Part shown: positions 1-5,494 of the stretch, one piece after another | How the letters are laid out: each line of letters begins with the position of its first letter | Numbering within the stretch: position 1 is the stretch's first letter | Assembly: GCA_002010365.1 (NCBI GenBank) | Contig: MTNL01000195.1 | Span: 36-5,680 of the forward strand | Length of the DNA stretch: 5,645 nt | From: Candidatus Acetothermia bacterium JdFR-50 | Lineage (GTDB): Bacteria; Bipolaricaulota; Bipolaricaulia; Bipolaricaulales; Bipolaricaulaceae | Direction of reading: 5' to 3' | Made by a program: the position numbers and the translations under genes | Notes under the pieces: generated by a model | The model's database searches: none | Told to the model about the DNA's origin: nothing | What the model saw: only the letters and a program-made list of their open reading frames with translations

Positions 1-855
1 CCCCGTTCTTCGGCGGAGGAGGAGAGGCTCCGGGAGGCTTTGACGCGGATCGCCCAGGAGGATCCCACCTTCCACGTGCGGGAGGACCCCCAGACGGGAC
101 AGATTCTGGTGGGAGGTGTGGGCGAGCTGCAGCTGGAGGTGCAGCTCAGGCGGCTGCGGGAGGAGTACAAGGTCCCCCATCGGGTGGGGAAGCCCCAGGT
201 GGCCTACAAGACCACCATCACCCAGCCGGTGGAGGTGGAGGAAGAGTTCACCAGGACCCTGGCCGGCAAGGCCCAGTTCGCCAGGATCCGGGTGCGGTTC
301 GAGCCCCTCCCCCGGGGGAAGGGCTTTATTTTCGCGAATGATGTCCCGGAGGAAGTCCTCCCCCGGGTCTTCGCCGCGGCGGCGCGGAAGGGGATCGAGG
401 AGGGCCTCGGCTCGAGTCCCCTCGGGGGCTTCCCCGTCACCGACATCAAGGCAATCCTGGTGGACGGGGCCTATCATCCCACGGATTCCACGGAGGTGGC
501 GTTCGAGGCCTGCGGCACCCAAGCCCTGTGGCACGCCCTGGAGCGGGACAAGGCCGTGATATTGGAACCTTACGTGGAAGGGGATATAATGACTCCTCGC
601 GAGTACCTCGGTGAGGTAGTCGCGGATCTGGGTCGCCGAAGGGGCGATATCCGGCGGATCGAATCCCGTGGGCCAGTGGAGATCGTCCATGTGACGATGC
701 CGCTGGCCGAAACCTTCGGGTATGCAACCCAGCTTCGTTCGCTCACTCAAGGGCGGGCGAGTTGTTCCCTTCGGGTGACCTATTACGATGTGATTCCTGA
801 GAAACTTGCCGAGGAAATCCTAAAGGGTAGGGGATACGGAGATGCCCAGGGATAA
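1..855 (+). CDS. fusA: Elongation factor G, C-terminal part (5' end outside window)
   Basis: Translational GTPase that drives tRNA-mRNA translocation on the ribosome. Only the last 284 codons are present: frame 1 is open from base 1 (reading PRSSAEEERLREAL) and a TTG at 40 is an internal Leu codon, not a start. The segment covers the end of domain III (EEDPTF-like EDPTF, then GELQLEV at nt 121-141), domain IV (VGKPQVAYKTTI, then GFPVTDIKAILVDGAYHPTDS, keeping the tip His of the YHxxDS loop) and domain V (PREYLGEVVADLGRRRG, then FGYATQLRSLTQGRAS). The GTPase domain is outside the window. Two family signatures are altered. The domain IV loop, typically Q(S/T)GGRGQ(Y/F)G, reads TLAGKAQFA (nt 256-282), and GELHLE is GELQLE. 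It could therefore be a paralog (EF-G2-like) rather than the main translocase, but its place upstream of rpsJ is the normal str-operon position. Its last 14 bp overlap rpsJ. A/T-ending codons rise sharply after nt 541. Confidence 0.93.
   Translation, partial: PRSSAEEERLREALTRIAQEDPTFHVREDPQTGQILVGGVGELQLEVQLRRLREEYKVPHRVGKPQVAYKTTITQPVEVEEEFTRTLAGKAQFARIRVRFEPLPRGKGFIFANDVPEEVLPRVFAAAARKGIEEGLGSSPLGGFPVTDIKAILVDGAYHPTDSTEVAFEACGTQALWHALERDKAVILEPYVEGDIMTPREYLGEVVADLGRRRGDIRRIESRGPVEIVHVTMPLAETFGYATQLRSLTQGRASCSLRVTYYDVIPEKLAEEILKGRGYGDAQG
562..590 (+). promoter_or_regulatory. Candidate sigma-70-type promoter inside the EF-G gene, for the S10 operon
   Basis: A perfect TATAAT lies at 585-590. 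Exactly 17 bp upstream is TTGGAA (562-567), four of six matches to the TTGACA consensus. No extended -10 TG is present. Expected transcription start is about 597, giving a leader of about 245 nt before the rpsJ start at 842. I noticed no other TATAAT in this GC-rich window. The box is spelled by two rare ATA codons (GAT ATA ATG), in a segment where codon choice drifts to A/T. It assumes a standard housekeeping sigma factor; no transcription data support it. Confidence 0.5.
598..624 (+). promoter_or_regulatory. Hairpin at the predicted 5' end of the S10 operon leader
   Basis: Inverted repeat: CGCGA (598-602) pairs with TCGCG (620-624), one G-G mismatch (603/619), then TACCTC (604-609) pairs with GAGGTA (613-618) around a GGT triloop. 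That is 11 Watson-Crick pairs, with a possible T-G wobble at 597/625. It starts where a transcript from the 562-590 promoter should begin. The pair 604/618 depends on the third base of a GTA Val codon, a codon scarcely used in this window. Possible roles are 5'-end mRNA stabilisation or a regulatory protein target. It has no T-tract, so it is not an intrinsic terminator. Confidence 0.5.
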
Positions 856-1150
856 GATCAGGATCAAACTGAAGAGTTACGACCACGAGCTGGTGGACCT
901 CGCGGTGCGGAAGATCGTGGAGCGGGCCCTGAGTACCCGGGCCAAGGTGGTGGGGCCTATCCCGCTTCCCACCGAACGGAGGCTCTACACGGTGCTGCGC
1001 TCGCCGCACGTGGACAAGCGTTCCATGGAACACTTCGAGCGCAAGATCCACAAGAGGCTCATAGACATCGTGGAGCCCACGGCGGAAACCATAAACGCCC
1101 TGATGGAGATCGAGCTTCCCACGGGGATCGACGTCGAGATCAAGCTCTGA
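842..1150 (+). CDS. rpsJ: 30S ribosomal protein S10
   Basis: Component of the 30S subunit head; in many bacteria it also acts as NusE in transcription antitermination with NusB. The 102 residues match the family end to end: KIRIKLKSYDHELVD at the N-terminus, the invariant GPIPLPT (about 38-44), SPHVDK in the flexible loop, HKRLIDIVEPT, and the C-terminal LPTGIDVEIKL. Length is normal for bacterial S10. The ATG at 842 gives the family N-terminus (MPRDKIRI). Its Shine-Dalgarno is modest (AGGGG at 829-833, 8 nt before the ATG) and lies inside the EF-G reading frame, which ends 14 bp after the rpsJ start, so translation may be coupled to EF-G. It is the first gene of the S10 operon proper, and the promoter and hairpin at 562-624 may serve it. 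Confidence 0.98.
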   Translation: MPRDKIRIKLKSYDHELVDLAVRKIVERALSTRAKVVGPIPLPTERRLYTVLRSPHVDKRSMEHFERKIHKRLIDIVEPTAETINALMEIELPTGIDVEIKL

Positions 1151-1160
1151 GGAGGAAGGG

Positions 1161-1805
1161 ATGTTGGCGTTGATGGGGCGCAAGGTGGGGATGACGCAGT
1201 GGTTCGATGAGGACGGCCGGGCCGTGGCGGCCACGGTGATCCACGTGGAGCCCTCGGTGGTGGTGCAGGTTCGCCGCCCGGAAAGGGAAGGTTACGCTGC
1301 GATCCAGCTCGGGTACGAGGTTGTCCCCGAGCGCAAGATCACCAAGCCCCTCCTGGGGCACTTCCGGAAGGCTGGGGTGGAGCCGCGCCGCCACCTGTAT
1401 GAGGTCCGGGTGGACGATCCGGATCGGTTCCACGTGGGCCAGGAGATAAAGGCCGATATCTTCTCCCCCGGGGACCTGGTGGATGTGACCGGTACCTCCA
1501 AGGGGAGGGGATTCCAGGGGACCATCAAGCGCTGGAACTTCAGCTACCGTCCCAAGTCCCACGGGCACAAGTGGATAAAGCGCCCGGGCACCTCCGGTCC
1601 CATGGGCCTCAACAAGGTAATGAAGGGCAAGAAGATGCCGGGGCACATGGGGGCCGATCGCGTCACGGTGAAGCGGCTCGTGGTCCTCCACGTGGACCCG
1701 GAAAACAACGTCCTGGTGGTGAAGGGGTCCGTGCCGGGACACAAAAAGGGACTTCTCCTGATAAGGAAGAGCCATGCCAAAAGCGAAGCTGTATCGGTGG
1801 GATAA
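1161..1805 (+). CDS. rplC: 50S ribosomal protein L3
   Basis: Early-assembly 23S rRNA-binding protein whose central extension reaches toward the peptidyl transferase centre. The 214-residue product starts MLALMGRKVGMTQWF, the usual L3 N-terminus. It continues through VTGTSKGRGFQGTIKRWNF (about 109-127), SHGHK, the PTC-proximal loop RPGTSGPMGLNKVMKG (about 141-156) and KKMPGHMGADRVTV. The loop has the shorter form I recall from Bacillus-type L3, with GL in place of AP. A strong GGAGG (1151-1155) lies 5 nt before the ATG, in a 10-bp gap after rpsJ. The last ten codons, ending KSEAVSVG, run 32 bp into rplD, so the C-terminal tail is a few residues longer than the usual ending. Start and family assignment are secure. 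Confidence 0.98.
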   Translation: MLALMGRKVGMTQWFDEDGRAVAATVIHVEPSVVVQVRRPEREGYAAIQLGYEVVPERKITKPLLGHFRKAGVEPRRHLYEVRVDDPDRFHVGQEIKADIFSPGDLVDVTGTSKGRGFQGTIKRWNFSYRPKSHGHKWIKRPGTSGPMGLNKVMKGKKMPGHMGADRVTVKRLVVLHVDPENNVLVVKGSVPGHKKGLLLIRKSHAKSEAVSVG

Positions 1806-2430
1806 CCTGGACGCGGGGCCGGAGGAGGTGGAGGTTCCTGAGGAGCTCTTCGGGGCCGAGGTCAACCGGGATCTCCTCTGGCGGGCGGTGAGGGTCTACC
1901 TCTACAATCAACGCCAGTGGACCGCCTCCACCAAGACCCGAGGGGAGGTCCGGGGCGGGGGGCGCAAACCCTGGCCTCAGAAGCACACCGGCCGAGCCCG
2001 TCATGGCTCCATCCGTTCCCCCATCTGGAGGGGAGGGGGTGTTGTGTTCGGGCCCAAGCCGATAAAGCGACGGTTGGAGCTCCCTCGTAAGATGCGGCGG
2101 AAGGCACTGATATCGGCCCTCTCCGCCCGGGCCCAGGAGGGGAATCTCCTCCTCATTGACCGTCTGGGGTTCGAGCGGCCCAAGACCAAGGAGGGCATCC
2201 GGGTGCTCCAGACCCTGGGCTGTCCCGAGAAGACCCTGGTGGTGGTGGCGGCCGCCGAGTACACGGTGCCGGTGTGCAAGTCCTTCTCCAACATCCCCGG
2301 GGTGGAGTGCGTCCGCACCGATGGGGTCTCCGTCTACAACGTGCTCAACCACCAGGGACTCCTGATGACGCAGCGGGCCGTGGAGGAGCTGGAAAGGAGG
2401 GTCCGAAGTGGCGCCAAGGCTGTTGCCTGA
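1774..2430 (+). CDS. rplD: 50S ribosomal protein L4
   Basis: 23S rRNA-binding protein whose long loop lines the nascent-peptide exit tunnel. In gammaproteobacteria L4 also represses its own operon through the S10 leader; that is not shown here. The 218 residues include the N-terminal MPKAKLYRWDN, the ASTKTRGEVRGGGRKPW segment (51-67), the tunnel loop PQKHTGRARHGS (68-79), the RSPIWRGGGVVFGPKP motif (81-96), LPRKMRRKALISALS, and the C-terminal DGVSVYNVLNH. Relative to E. coli the loop carries Pro for R61 and His for G64. The start at 1774 gives the correct family N-terminus, is preceded by AAGGAAGA (1763-1770), and lies within rplC, a 32-bp overlap. The 3' end overlaps rplW by 23 bp. Confidence 0.98.
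   Translation: MPKAKLYRWDNLDAGPEEVEVPEELFGAEVNRDLLWRAVRVYLYNQRQWTASTKTRGEVRGGGRKPWPQKHTGRARHGSIRSPIWRGGGVVFGPKPIKRRLELPRKMRRKALISALSARAQEGNLLLIDRLGFERPKTKEGIRVLQTLGCPEKTLVVVAAAEYTVPVCKSFSNIPGVECVRTDGVSVYNVLNHQGLLMTQRAVEELERRVRSGAKAVA
2394..2400 (+). promoter_or_regulatory. Strong Shine-Dalgarno fixing the GTG start of rplW
   Basis: AAGGAGG lies within the end of rplD, 7 nt before the GTG at 2408. The first in-frame ATG is well inside the conserved domain, so the site decides the GTG start. Confidence 0.85.
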
Positions 2431-2704
2431 GGACATCATCATCCGCCCGGTGTTGACGGAACGGTCCTGGCGGGCCATGGAGGAGGGGAAGTACACCTTC
2501 GAGGTCCACCCGGACGCCTCCAAGACCCAGATCCGCCAGGCGGTGGAGGAGCTCTTCGGGGTCAAGGTGGAGAAGGTGTGGACCATGCGGGTGAAGGGGA
2601 AGCCCCGCAGGACCCGCTTGGATCGACGCCACGGCCGGACGAGGTCCTGGAAGAAAGCGATCGTTAAGCTCGCGCCGGGACACAAGATAGACATCGTGGG
2701 GTGA
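2408..2704 (+). CDS. rplW: 50S ribosomal protein L23
   Basis: 23S rRNA-binding protein at the tunnel exit, known as the docking site for trigger factor and SRP. The 98 residues show the family pattern: IIIRPVLTERS (about 10-20), then KYTFEVHPDASKTQIRQAVEELFGVKVEKVWTM in pieces over about 28-60, a basic loop (KGKPRRTRLDRRHGR) and a C-terminal strand ending KIDIVG. Length is normal. It starts with GTG, backed by a strong Shine-Dalgarno and by the right N-terminal length. The start lies 23 bp inside rplD, and rplB follows after 5 bp. Confidence 0.97.
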   Translation: MAPRLLPEDIIIRPVLTERSWRAMEEGKYTFEVHPDASKTQIRQAVEELFGVKVEKVWTMRVKGKPRRTRLDRRHGRTRSWKKAIVKLAPGHKIDIVG

Positions 2705-2709
2705 TGTGA

Positions 2710-3540
2710 ATGGGACTCAAAAAGTGGAAGCCGGTCACGCCGGGGCTCAGACACGCCGTCTGGCCCGATTATTCCGTCCTCACCAAGAAGGAGCCGGAGA
2801 AGTCTCTTATCGAGCCCCTACATAGGCGGTTCGGGCGCAACAACCAAGGGCGCATCACCTCTCGCCACCGGGGGGGTGGCCACAAGCGGATGTACCGCAT
2901 CATCGACTTCGACCGCAAGGACAAGGCTGGGGTCCCCGCCAAGGTGGCGGCGTTGGAGTACGACCCCAACCGCACCGCCTGGATCGCCCTCCTGCATTAC
3001 GCCGACGGGGAGAAGCGGTACATCCTTGCCCCGGAGGGGCTCAAGGTGGGGGACGTGGTGATGTCCGGGGAGGAGGCGGAGCCCCGGGTGGGGAACGCCA
3101 TGCCCCTGCGGGCTATCCCAGTGGGCACTACCATCCACAACATCGAGATCTACCCCGGCTCCCGGGGGAAGATGGTGCGCTCCGCCGGCGCGGAGGCCAA
3201 GCTGATGGCCAAGGAGGGCAAGTGGGCCATCGTGCGCCTCCCCTCGGGGGAGGTGCGGAAGTTCCACATCGAGTGCTGGGCCACCATCGGCCAGGTCTCC
3301 AACCCCGACCACAAAAATATAAAACACGGCAAGGCCGGGCGCCGGCGGCACTTGGGATGGCGGCCGCACGTGCGGGGTGTCGCCATGAACGCCGTGGACC
3401 ACCCCCATGGGGGCGGGGAGGGCCGGACCGGCGAGGGGCGGCCCCCGAAATCCCCTTGGGGCTGGCTCACGAAGGGCGGCCGCAAGACCCGCAAGCCCAG
3501 GAAGCCCAGTGACAAGCTGATCATCAAGAGGAGGAAGTGA
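2710..3540 (+). CDS. rplB: 50S ribosomal protein L2
   Basis: One of the most conserved ribosomal proteins; it binds 23S rRNA and supports subunit association and peptidyl transferase activity. The 276 residues carry the N-terminal [12 protein letters not shown], the RNA-binding [17 protein letters not shown] stretch (about 44-60), [28 protein letters not shown] (central SH3-like domain), [13 protein letters not shown] and the C-terminal [14 protein letters not shown] signature (226-239). The usual MNPVDHPH is MNAVDHPH here, and the common ECRATIG is ECWATIG. The lysine- and arginine-rich tail ends KRRK. A GGGGTGAT-type ribosome site lies just before the ATG at 2710. Its TGA shares one base with the rpsS ATG (TGATG). 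A small A/T-rich patch at 3311-3324 (coding HKNIKH) looks incidental. Confidence 0.98.
   Translation: MGLKKWKPVTPGLRHAVWPDYSVLTKKEPEKSLIEPLHRRFGRNNQGRITSRHRGGGHKRMYRIIDFDRKDKAGVPAKVAALEYDPNRTAWIALLHYADGEKRYILAPEGLKVGDVVMSGEEAEPRVGNAMPLRAIPVGTTIHNIEIYPGSRGKMVRSAGAEAKLMAKEGKWAIVRLPSGEVRKFHIECWATIGQVSNPDHKNIKHGKAGRRRHLGWRPHVRGVAMNAVDHPHGGGEGRTGEGRPPKSPWGWLTKGGRKTRKPRKPSDKLIIKRRK
3528..3534 (+). promoter_or_regulatory. Shine-Dalgarno choosing the ATG at 3540 for rpsS
   Basis: GAGGAGG ends 5 nt before the ATG at 3540 but only 2 nt before an in-frame GTG at 3537, so the ATG is the likely start. Confidence 0.7.
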
Positions 3541-3824
3541 TGGGACGTTCGCGTAAAAAGGGCCCCTATGTCGATCCCAAGCTCCTGAAGAAGATCGAGA
3601 AGTTCCGCCGGGGGGAGATCAAGGAGATCGTCACTTGGGCCCGGTCCTCCATGATCATCCCGGAGATGGTGGGCCTTACCATTAAAGTCCACAACGGAAG
3701 AACCCATATCCCCGTCCACATCACCGAAGCCATGATCGGACACCGGCTGGGGGAGTTCGCCCCCACCCGGACCTTCCGCGGCCACGGCGGCATGAAGAAG
3801 AAGAAGCCGCCGGCCCCGAAGTGA
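3540..3824 (+). CDS. rpsS: 30S ribosomal protein S19
   Basis: 30S head protein that, with S13, contacts the A-site region and the intersubunit bridge. From the ATG at 3540 it is 94 residues and begins [12 protein letters not shown], matching the family (M-PRS-KKGP-VD). The GTG one codon earlier would add an extra Met and is badly spaced from the ribosome site. Further marks are [22 protein letters not shown] (about 36-57), [28 protein letters not shown], and a Lys-rich C-terminal tail. The ATG overlaps the rplB stop by one base, a typical reinitiation arrangement. The gap to rplV is 10 bp. Confidence 0.97.
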   Translation: MGRSRKKGPYVDPKLLKKIEKFRRGEIKEIVTWARSSMIIPEMVGLTIKVHNGRTHIPVHITEAMIGHRLGEFAPTRTFRGHGGMKKKKPPAPK

Positions 3825-3829
3825 GGTGA
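3823..3829 (+). promoter_or_regulatory. Shine-Dalgarno choosing the ATG at 3835 for rplV
   Basis: GAGGTGA overlaps the rpsS stop and ends 5 nt before the ATG at 3835. An in-frame GTG at 3826 lies inside the site itself, so it is unlikely to be the start. Confidence 0.75.
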
Positions 3830-3834
3830 GGGCG

Positions 3835-4173
3835 ATGGAGGCTGTGGCCAGGGCTAGGTTCGTCAGGATCTCCCCCAAGAAGGCCCGGCTCGTGATAAAC
3901 GAGATCCGGGGAAAGCACGTGGACGAGGCCCGGCGGATCCTCGCCTTCTCGCCGAAGAAAGCGGCCCGGATCATAAGGAAGGTCTTGGATTCCGCCGTGG
4001 CCAACGCCGTCAACAACTTCGAGATGGATGAGGACAACCTCTGGGTGGTGCGGGCGTACGTGGACGAGGGGCCCAGGATGCGGCGCCTGAAGCCCCGGGC
4101 CTTCGGGCGGGCGGATATCATCCAGCGCCGCATGAGCCATATCACCATCGTGGTCGCGGAGAAGGAGGACTGA
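3835..4173 (+). CDS. rplV: 50S ribosomal protein L22
   Basis: 23S rRNA-binding protein whose long beta-hairpin forms part of the exit-tunnel constriction with L4; changes there can confer macrolide resistance. From the ATG at 3835 the product is 112 residues and begins [20 protein letters not shown], the expected N-terminus. Conserved parts include [24 protein letters not shown], the hairpin [19 protein letters not shown] (about 77-95) and the C-terminal SHITIVV. The hairpin has normal length, with no insertion or deletion. The segment after GRA reads DIIQRRM where TRIRKRT-like residues are common. The TGA overlaps the rpsC ATG by one base. Confidence 0.97.
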   Translation: MEAVARARFVRISPKKARLVINEIRGKHVDEARRILAFSPKKAARIIRKVLDSAVANAVNNFEMDEDNLWVVRAYVDEGPRMRRLKPRAFGRADIIQRRMSHITIVVAEKED

Positions 4174-4838
4174 TGGGCCAAAAGACGCACCCGGTCGGCT
4201 TTCGTATTGGGGTTCTCCGAAAGTGGCGCTCCAACTGGTACGCGCCCGAGAAGAAGGTCCCCGAGTACGTGGTGGAGGACGCCAAGATCCGCCAGCACAT
4301 AAGGAAGAACTACCGGGGGGCAGGGATCGCGGAGGTGTTGATCGAACGGGCCGTGGAGGAGCGGGTGGCGATCACCATCCGTGCCGCCAGACCCGGGGTG
4401 GTGATCGGGCGCGGGGGATCGGAGATCCAGAAACTCCAGGAGGAGCTTTCCCGCATGACCGGCCGGGAGGTGCGCATCGGGGTGCTGGAAGTGGAGAAGC
4501 CCGAGCTTGAGGCACCCCTGGTGGCCCAGGACGTGGCGTTTCAGATCGAGAATCGGATCAACCCCTACCGGGCCATGAAGGAGACGATCCGCCGGGTCAT
4601 GGCCGCCGGGGCCCAGGGGGTCAAGATCCGGGTCTCCGGGAGGCTGGGGGGAGCGGAGATCGCCCGCTCGGTGGAGATGAAGGAAGGTCGGGTTCCCCTT
4701 TCCACCCTGCGCGCCGATGTGGACTATGCCCTGGCGGAGGCCTGGACCAAATACGGAATCATCGGGGTGAAGGCCTGGGTCTTCCGCGGGGAGGTCTGGT
4801 CGCCCAAAGAGCGCACGAAATCCGAGGCCAAGGAGTGA
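4173..4838 (+). CDS. rpsC: 30S ribosomal protein S3
   Basis: 30S protein at the mRNA entry channel; with S4 and S5 it forms the ribosomal mRNA helicase. The 221 residues start [18 protein letters not shown], the invariant N-terminus. The KH domain follows, with TIRAARPGVVIGRGG (68-82; GRGG is the GXXG loop). The C-terminal domain has VSGRLGGAEIAR (154-165), EGRVPLSTLRADVDYALAEA (171-190) and YGIIGVKAWVFRGEV. The helicase-site segment reads NPYRAMKE, so the residue aligned to E. coli R131 is Tyr132 (nt 4566-4568), while R132 and K135 equivalents remain. AAGGAGG (4162-4168) lies 4 nt before the ATG. The gap to rplP is 6 bp. Confidence 0.98.
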   Translation: MGQKTHPVGFRIGVLRKWRSNWYAPEKKVPEYVVEDAKIRQHIRKNYRGAGIAEVLIERAVEERVAITIRAARPGVVIGRGGSEIQKLQEELSRMTGREVRIGVLEVEKPELEAPLVAQDVAFQIENRINPYRAMKETIRRVMAAGAQGVKIRVSGRLGGAEIARSVEMKEGRVPLSTLRADVDYALAEAWTKYGIIGVKAWVFRGEVWSPKERTKSEAKE

Positions 4839-4844
4839 GATAGG

Positions 4845-5282
4845 ATGGCACTTCTTTTCCCAAAGCGGACGAAATTCCGGAAACAGCAGCGAAAGCGCGG
4901 GGCCTTCAAGCGCAAGGCCACTCGGGGGTGTGAGGTGGCCTTCGGCGACTACGGCATCCAGGCCCTGGCCCCTGCCTGGCTCACCCAGCAGCAGATCGAA
5001 TCAGCCCGGACGGCTCTCTCCCGGGCCATCGGCCGGGGGAAGATCTGGATCCGGATCTTCCCCGACAAGCCCTACACCAAGAAGCCGGCCGAGTCCCGGA
5101 TGGGGAAAGGGAAGGGAAACGTGGAGGGTTGGGTGGCTGTGGTGCTTCCGGGCCGGATCATCTTCGAGTTCGCCGGGGTCACCCCGGAGGAGGCCAAGGA
5201 GGCCCATCGGTTGGTCTCGGCCAAGCTCCCCATCCCCACCCGTCTCAAGACCAGGTTCCACTTCGGGGGTGAGGAGAAATGA
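4845..5282 (+). CDS. rplP: 50S ribosomal protein L16
   Basis: Late-assembly 50S protein near the A-site tRNA and the central protuberance. The 145 residues begin [19 protein letters not shown], then [19 protein letters not shown] (about 29-47), [38 protein letters not shown] in pieces over about 53-90, and [16 protein letters not shown]. The RMGKGKG motif, which holds the Arg hydroxylated by YcfD in E. coli, is intact. The protein is a few residues longer than usual at both ends, with a C-terminal FHFGGEEK tail. AAGGAG (4830-4835) lies 9 nt before the ATG. Its stop overlaps the rpmC start (ATGA, 4 bp). Confidence 0.97.
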   Translation: MALLFPKRTKFRKQQRKRGAFKRKATRGCEVAFGDYGIQALAPAWLTQQQIESARTALSRAIGRGKIWIRIFPDKPYTKKPAESRMGKGKGNVEGWVAVVLPGRIIFEFAGVTPEEAKEAHRLVSAKLPIPTRLKTRFHFGGEEK

Positions 5283-5494
5283 AGGCCAGGGAACTCAGGG
5301 AGCTATCCGACGAGGAGCTCCGCCAGAAGGTGGCTGAGTGGAAGCGGAAGCTCCTTAATCTGCGGTTTCAACTCGCCTCAGGGCAGCTCCAAAATACCGC
5401 CGAGATAAAGAAGACGAAGAAGGATATCGCCAGGGCGCTGACAATCCTCAGGGAGCGGGAGCTCCAACGCCAGCGGGAGGTAAGCCGTGCGTAA
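5279..5494 (+). CDS. rpmC: 50S ribosomal protein L29
   Basis: Small helical 50S protein beside L23 at the tunnel exit. The 71 residues form the expected two-helix hairpin: [21 protein letters not shown], then [21 protein letters not shown] in the conserved middle, and [14 protein letters not shown]. Length is at the upper end of the family because of a short polar tail ([10 protein letters not shown]). The ATG lies in an ATGA overlap with rplP, and GGGGGTGAGGAG upstream can serve as ribosome site. The 3' end overlaps rpsQ by 8 bp. Confidence 0.96.
   Translation: MKARELRELSDEELRQKVAEWKRKLLNLRFQLASGQLQNTAEIKKTKKDIARALTILRERELQRQREVSRA
5475..5480 (+). promoter_or_regulatory. Shine-Dalgarno for the GTG start of rpsQ
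   Basis: GGGAGG lies within the end of rpmC, 6 nt before the GTG at 5487. It supports that GTG as the S17 start. Confidence 0.75.

Noticed and set aside
40..42. TTG as a start codon for a separate short EF-G-like gene
   Set aside because: The frame is open upstream to base 1 and the residues before it fit EF-G domain III, so the gene begins outside the window.
141..156. Possible unusual L3 PTC loop (RPGTSGPMGLNKVMKG, L3 residues 141-156, nt 1581-1628)
   Set aside because: It differs from E. coli but fits the shorter loop form recalled from Bacillus-type L3, so it is probably ordinary variation. The coordinates in this entry are residue numbers.
707..775. Two small UUCG-containing hairpins (707-719 with a 5-bp stem; 767-775)
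   Set aside because: Short stems common in GC-rich coding DNA. They may be part of a leader fold but do not stand on their own.
767..827. CCCTT (767-771) able to pair with AAGGG (823-827) just upstream of the rpsJ Shine-Dalgarno
   Set aside because: Only five pairs at a 50-nt distance; expected by chance without covariation evidence.
2453..2458. TTGACG resembling a -35 box at the start of rplW
   Set aside because: The hexamer 17 bp downstream is CATGGA, with no usable -10, and it encodes the conserved VLTER motif.
1663..2754. Long open frame on the - strand (363 codons) opposite rplC-rplD-rplW
   Set aside because: It runs antisense to three certain ribosomal protein genes, has low-complexity Pro/Gly/Arg/His-rich composition and no recognisable domain. 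Such frames arise in GC-rich coding DNA.
3318..3323. TATAAA in an A/T patch inside rplB
   Set aside because: The position 17 bp upstream (3295-3300) reads GTCTCC, not a -35 box. The patch codes conserved-length L2 sequence.
3150..4298. Long open frame on the - strand (382 codons) opposite rplB-rpsS-rplV-rpsC
   Set aside because: Shadow of conserved genes; no ribosome site or domain, and it crosses several real gene boundaries.
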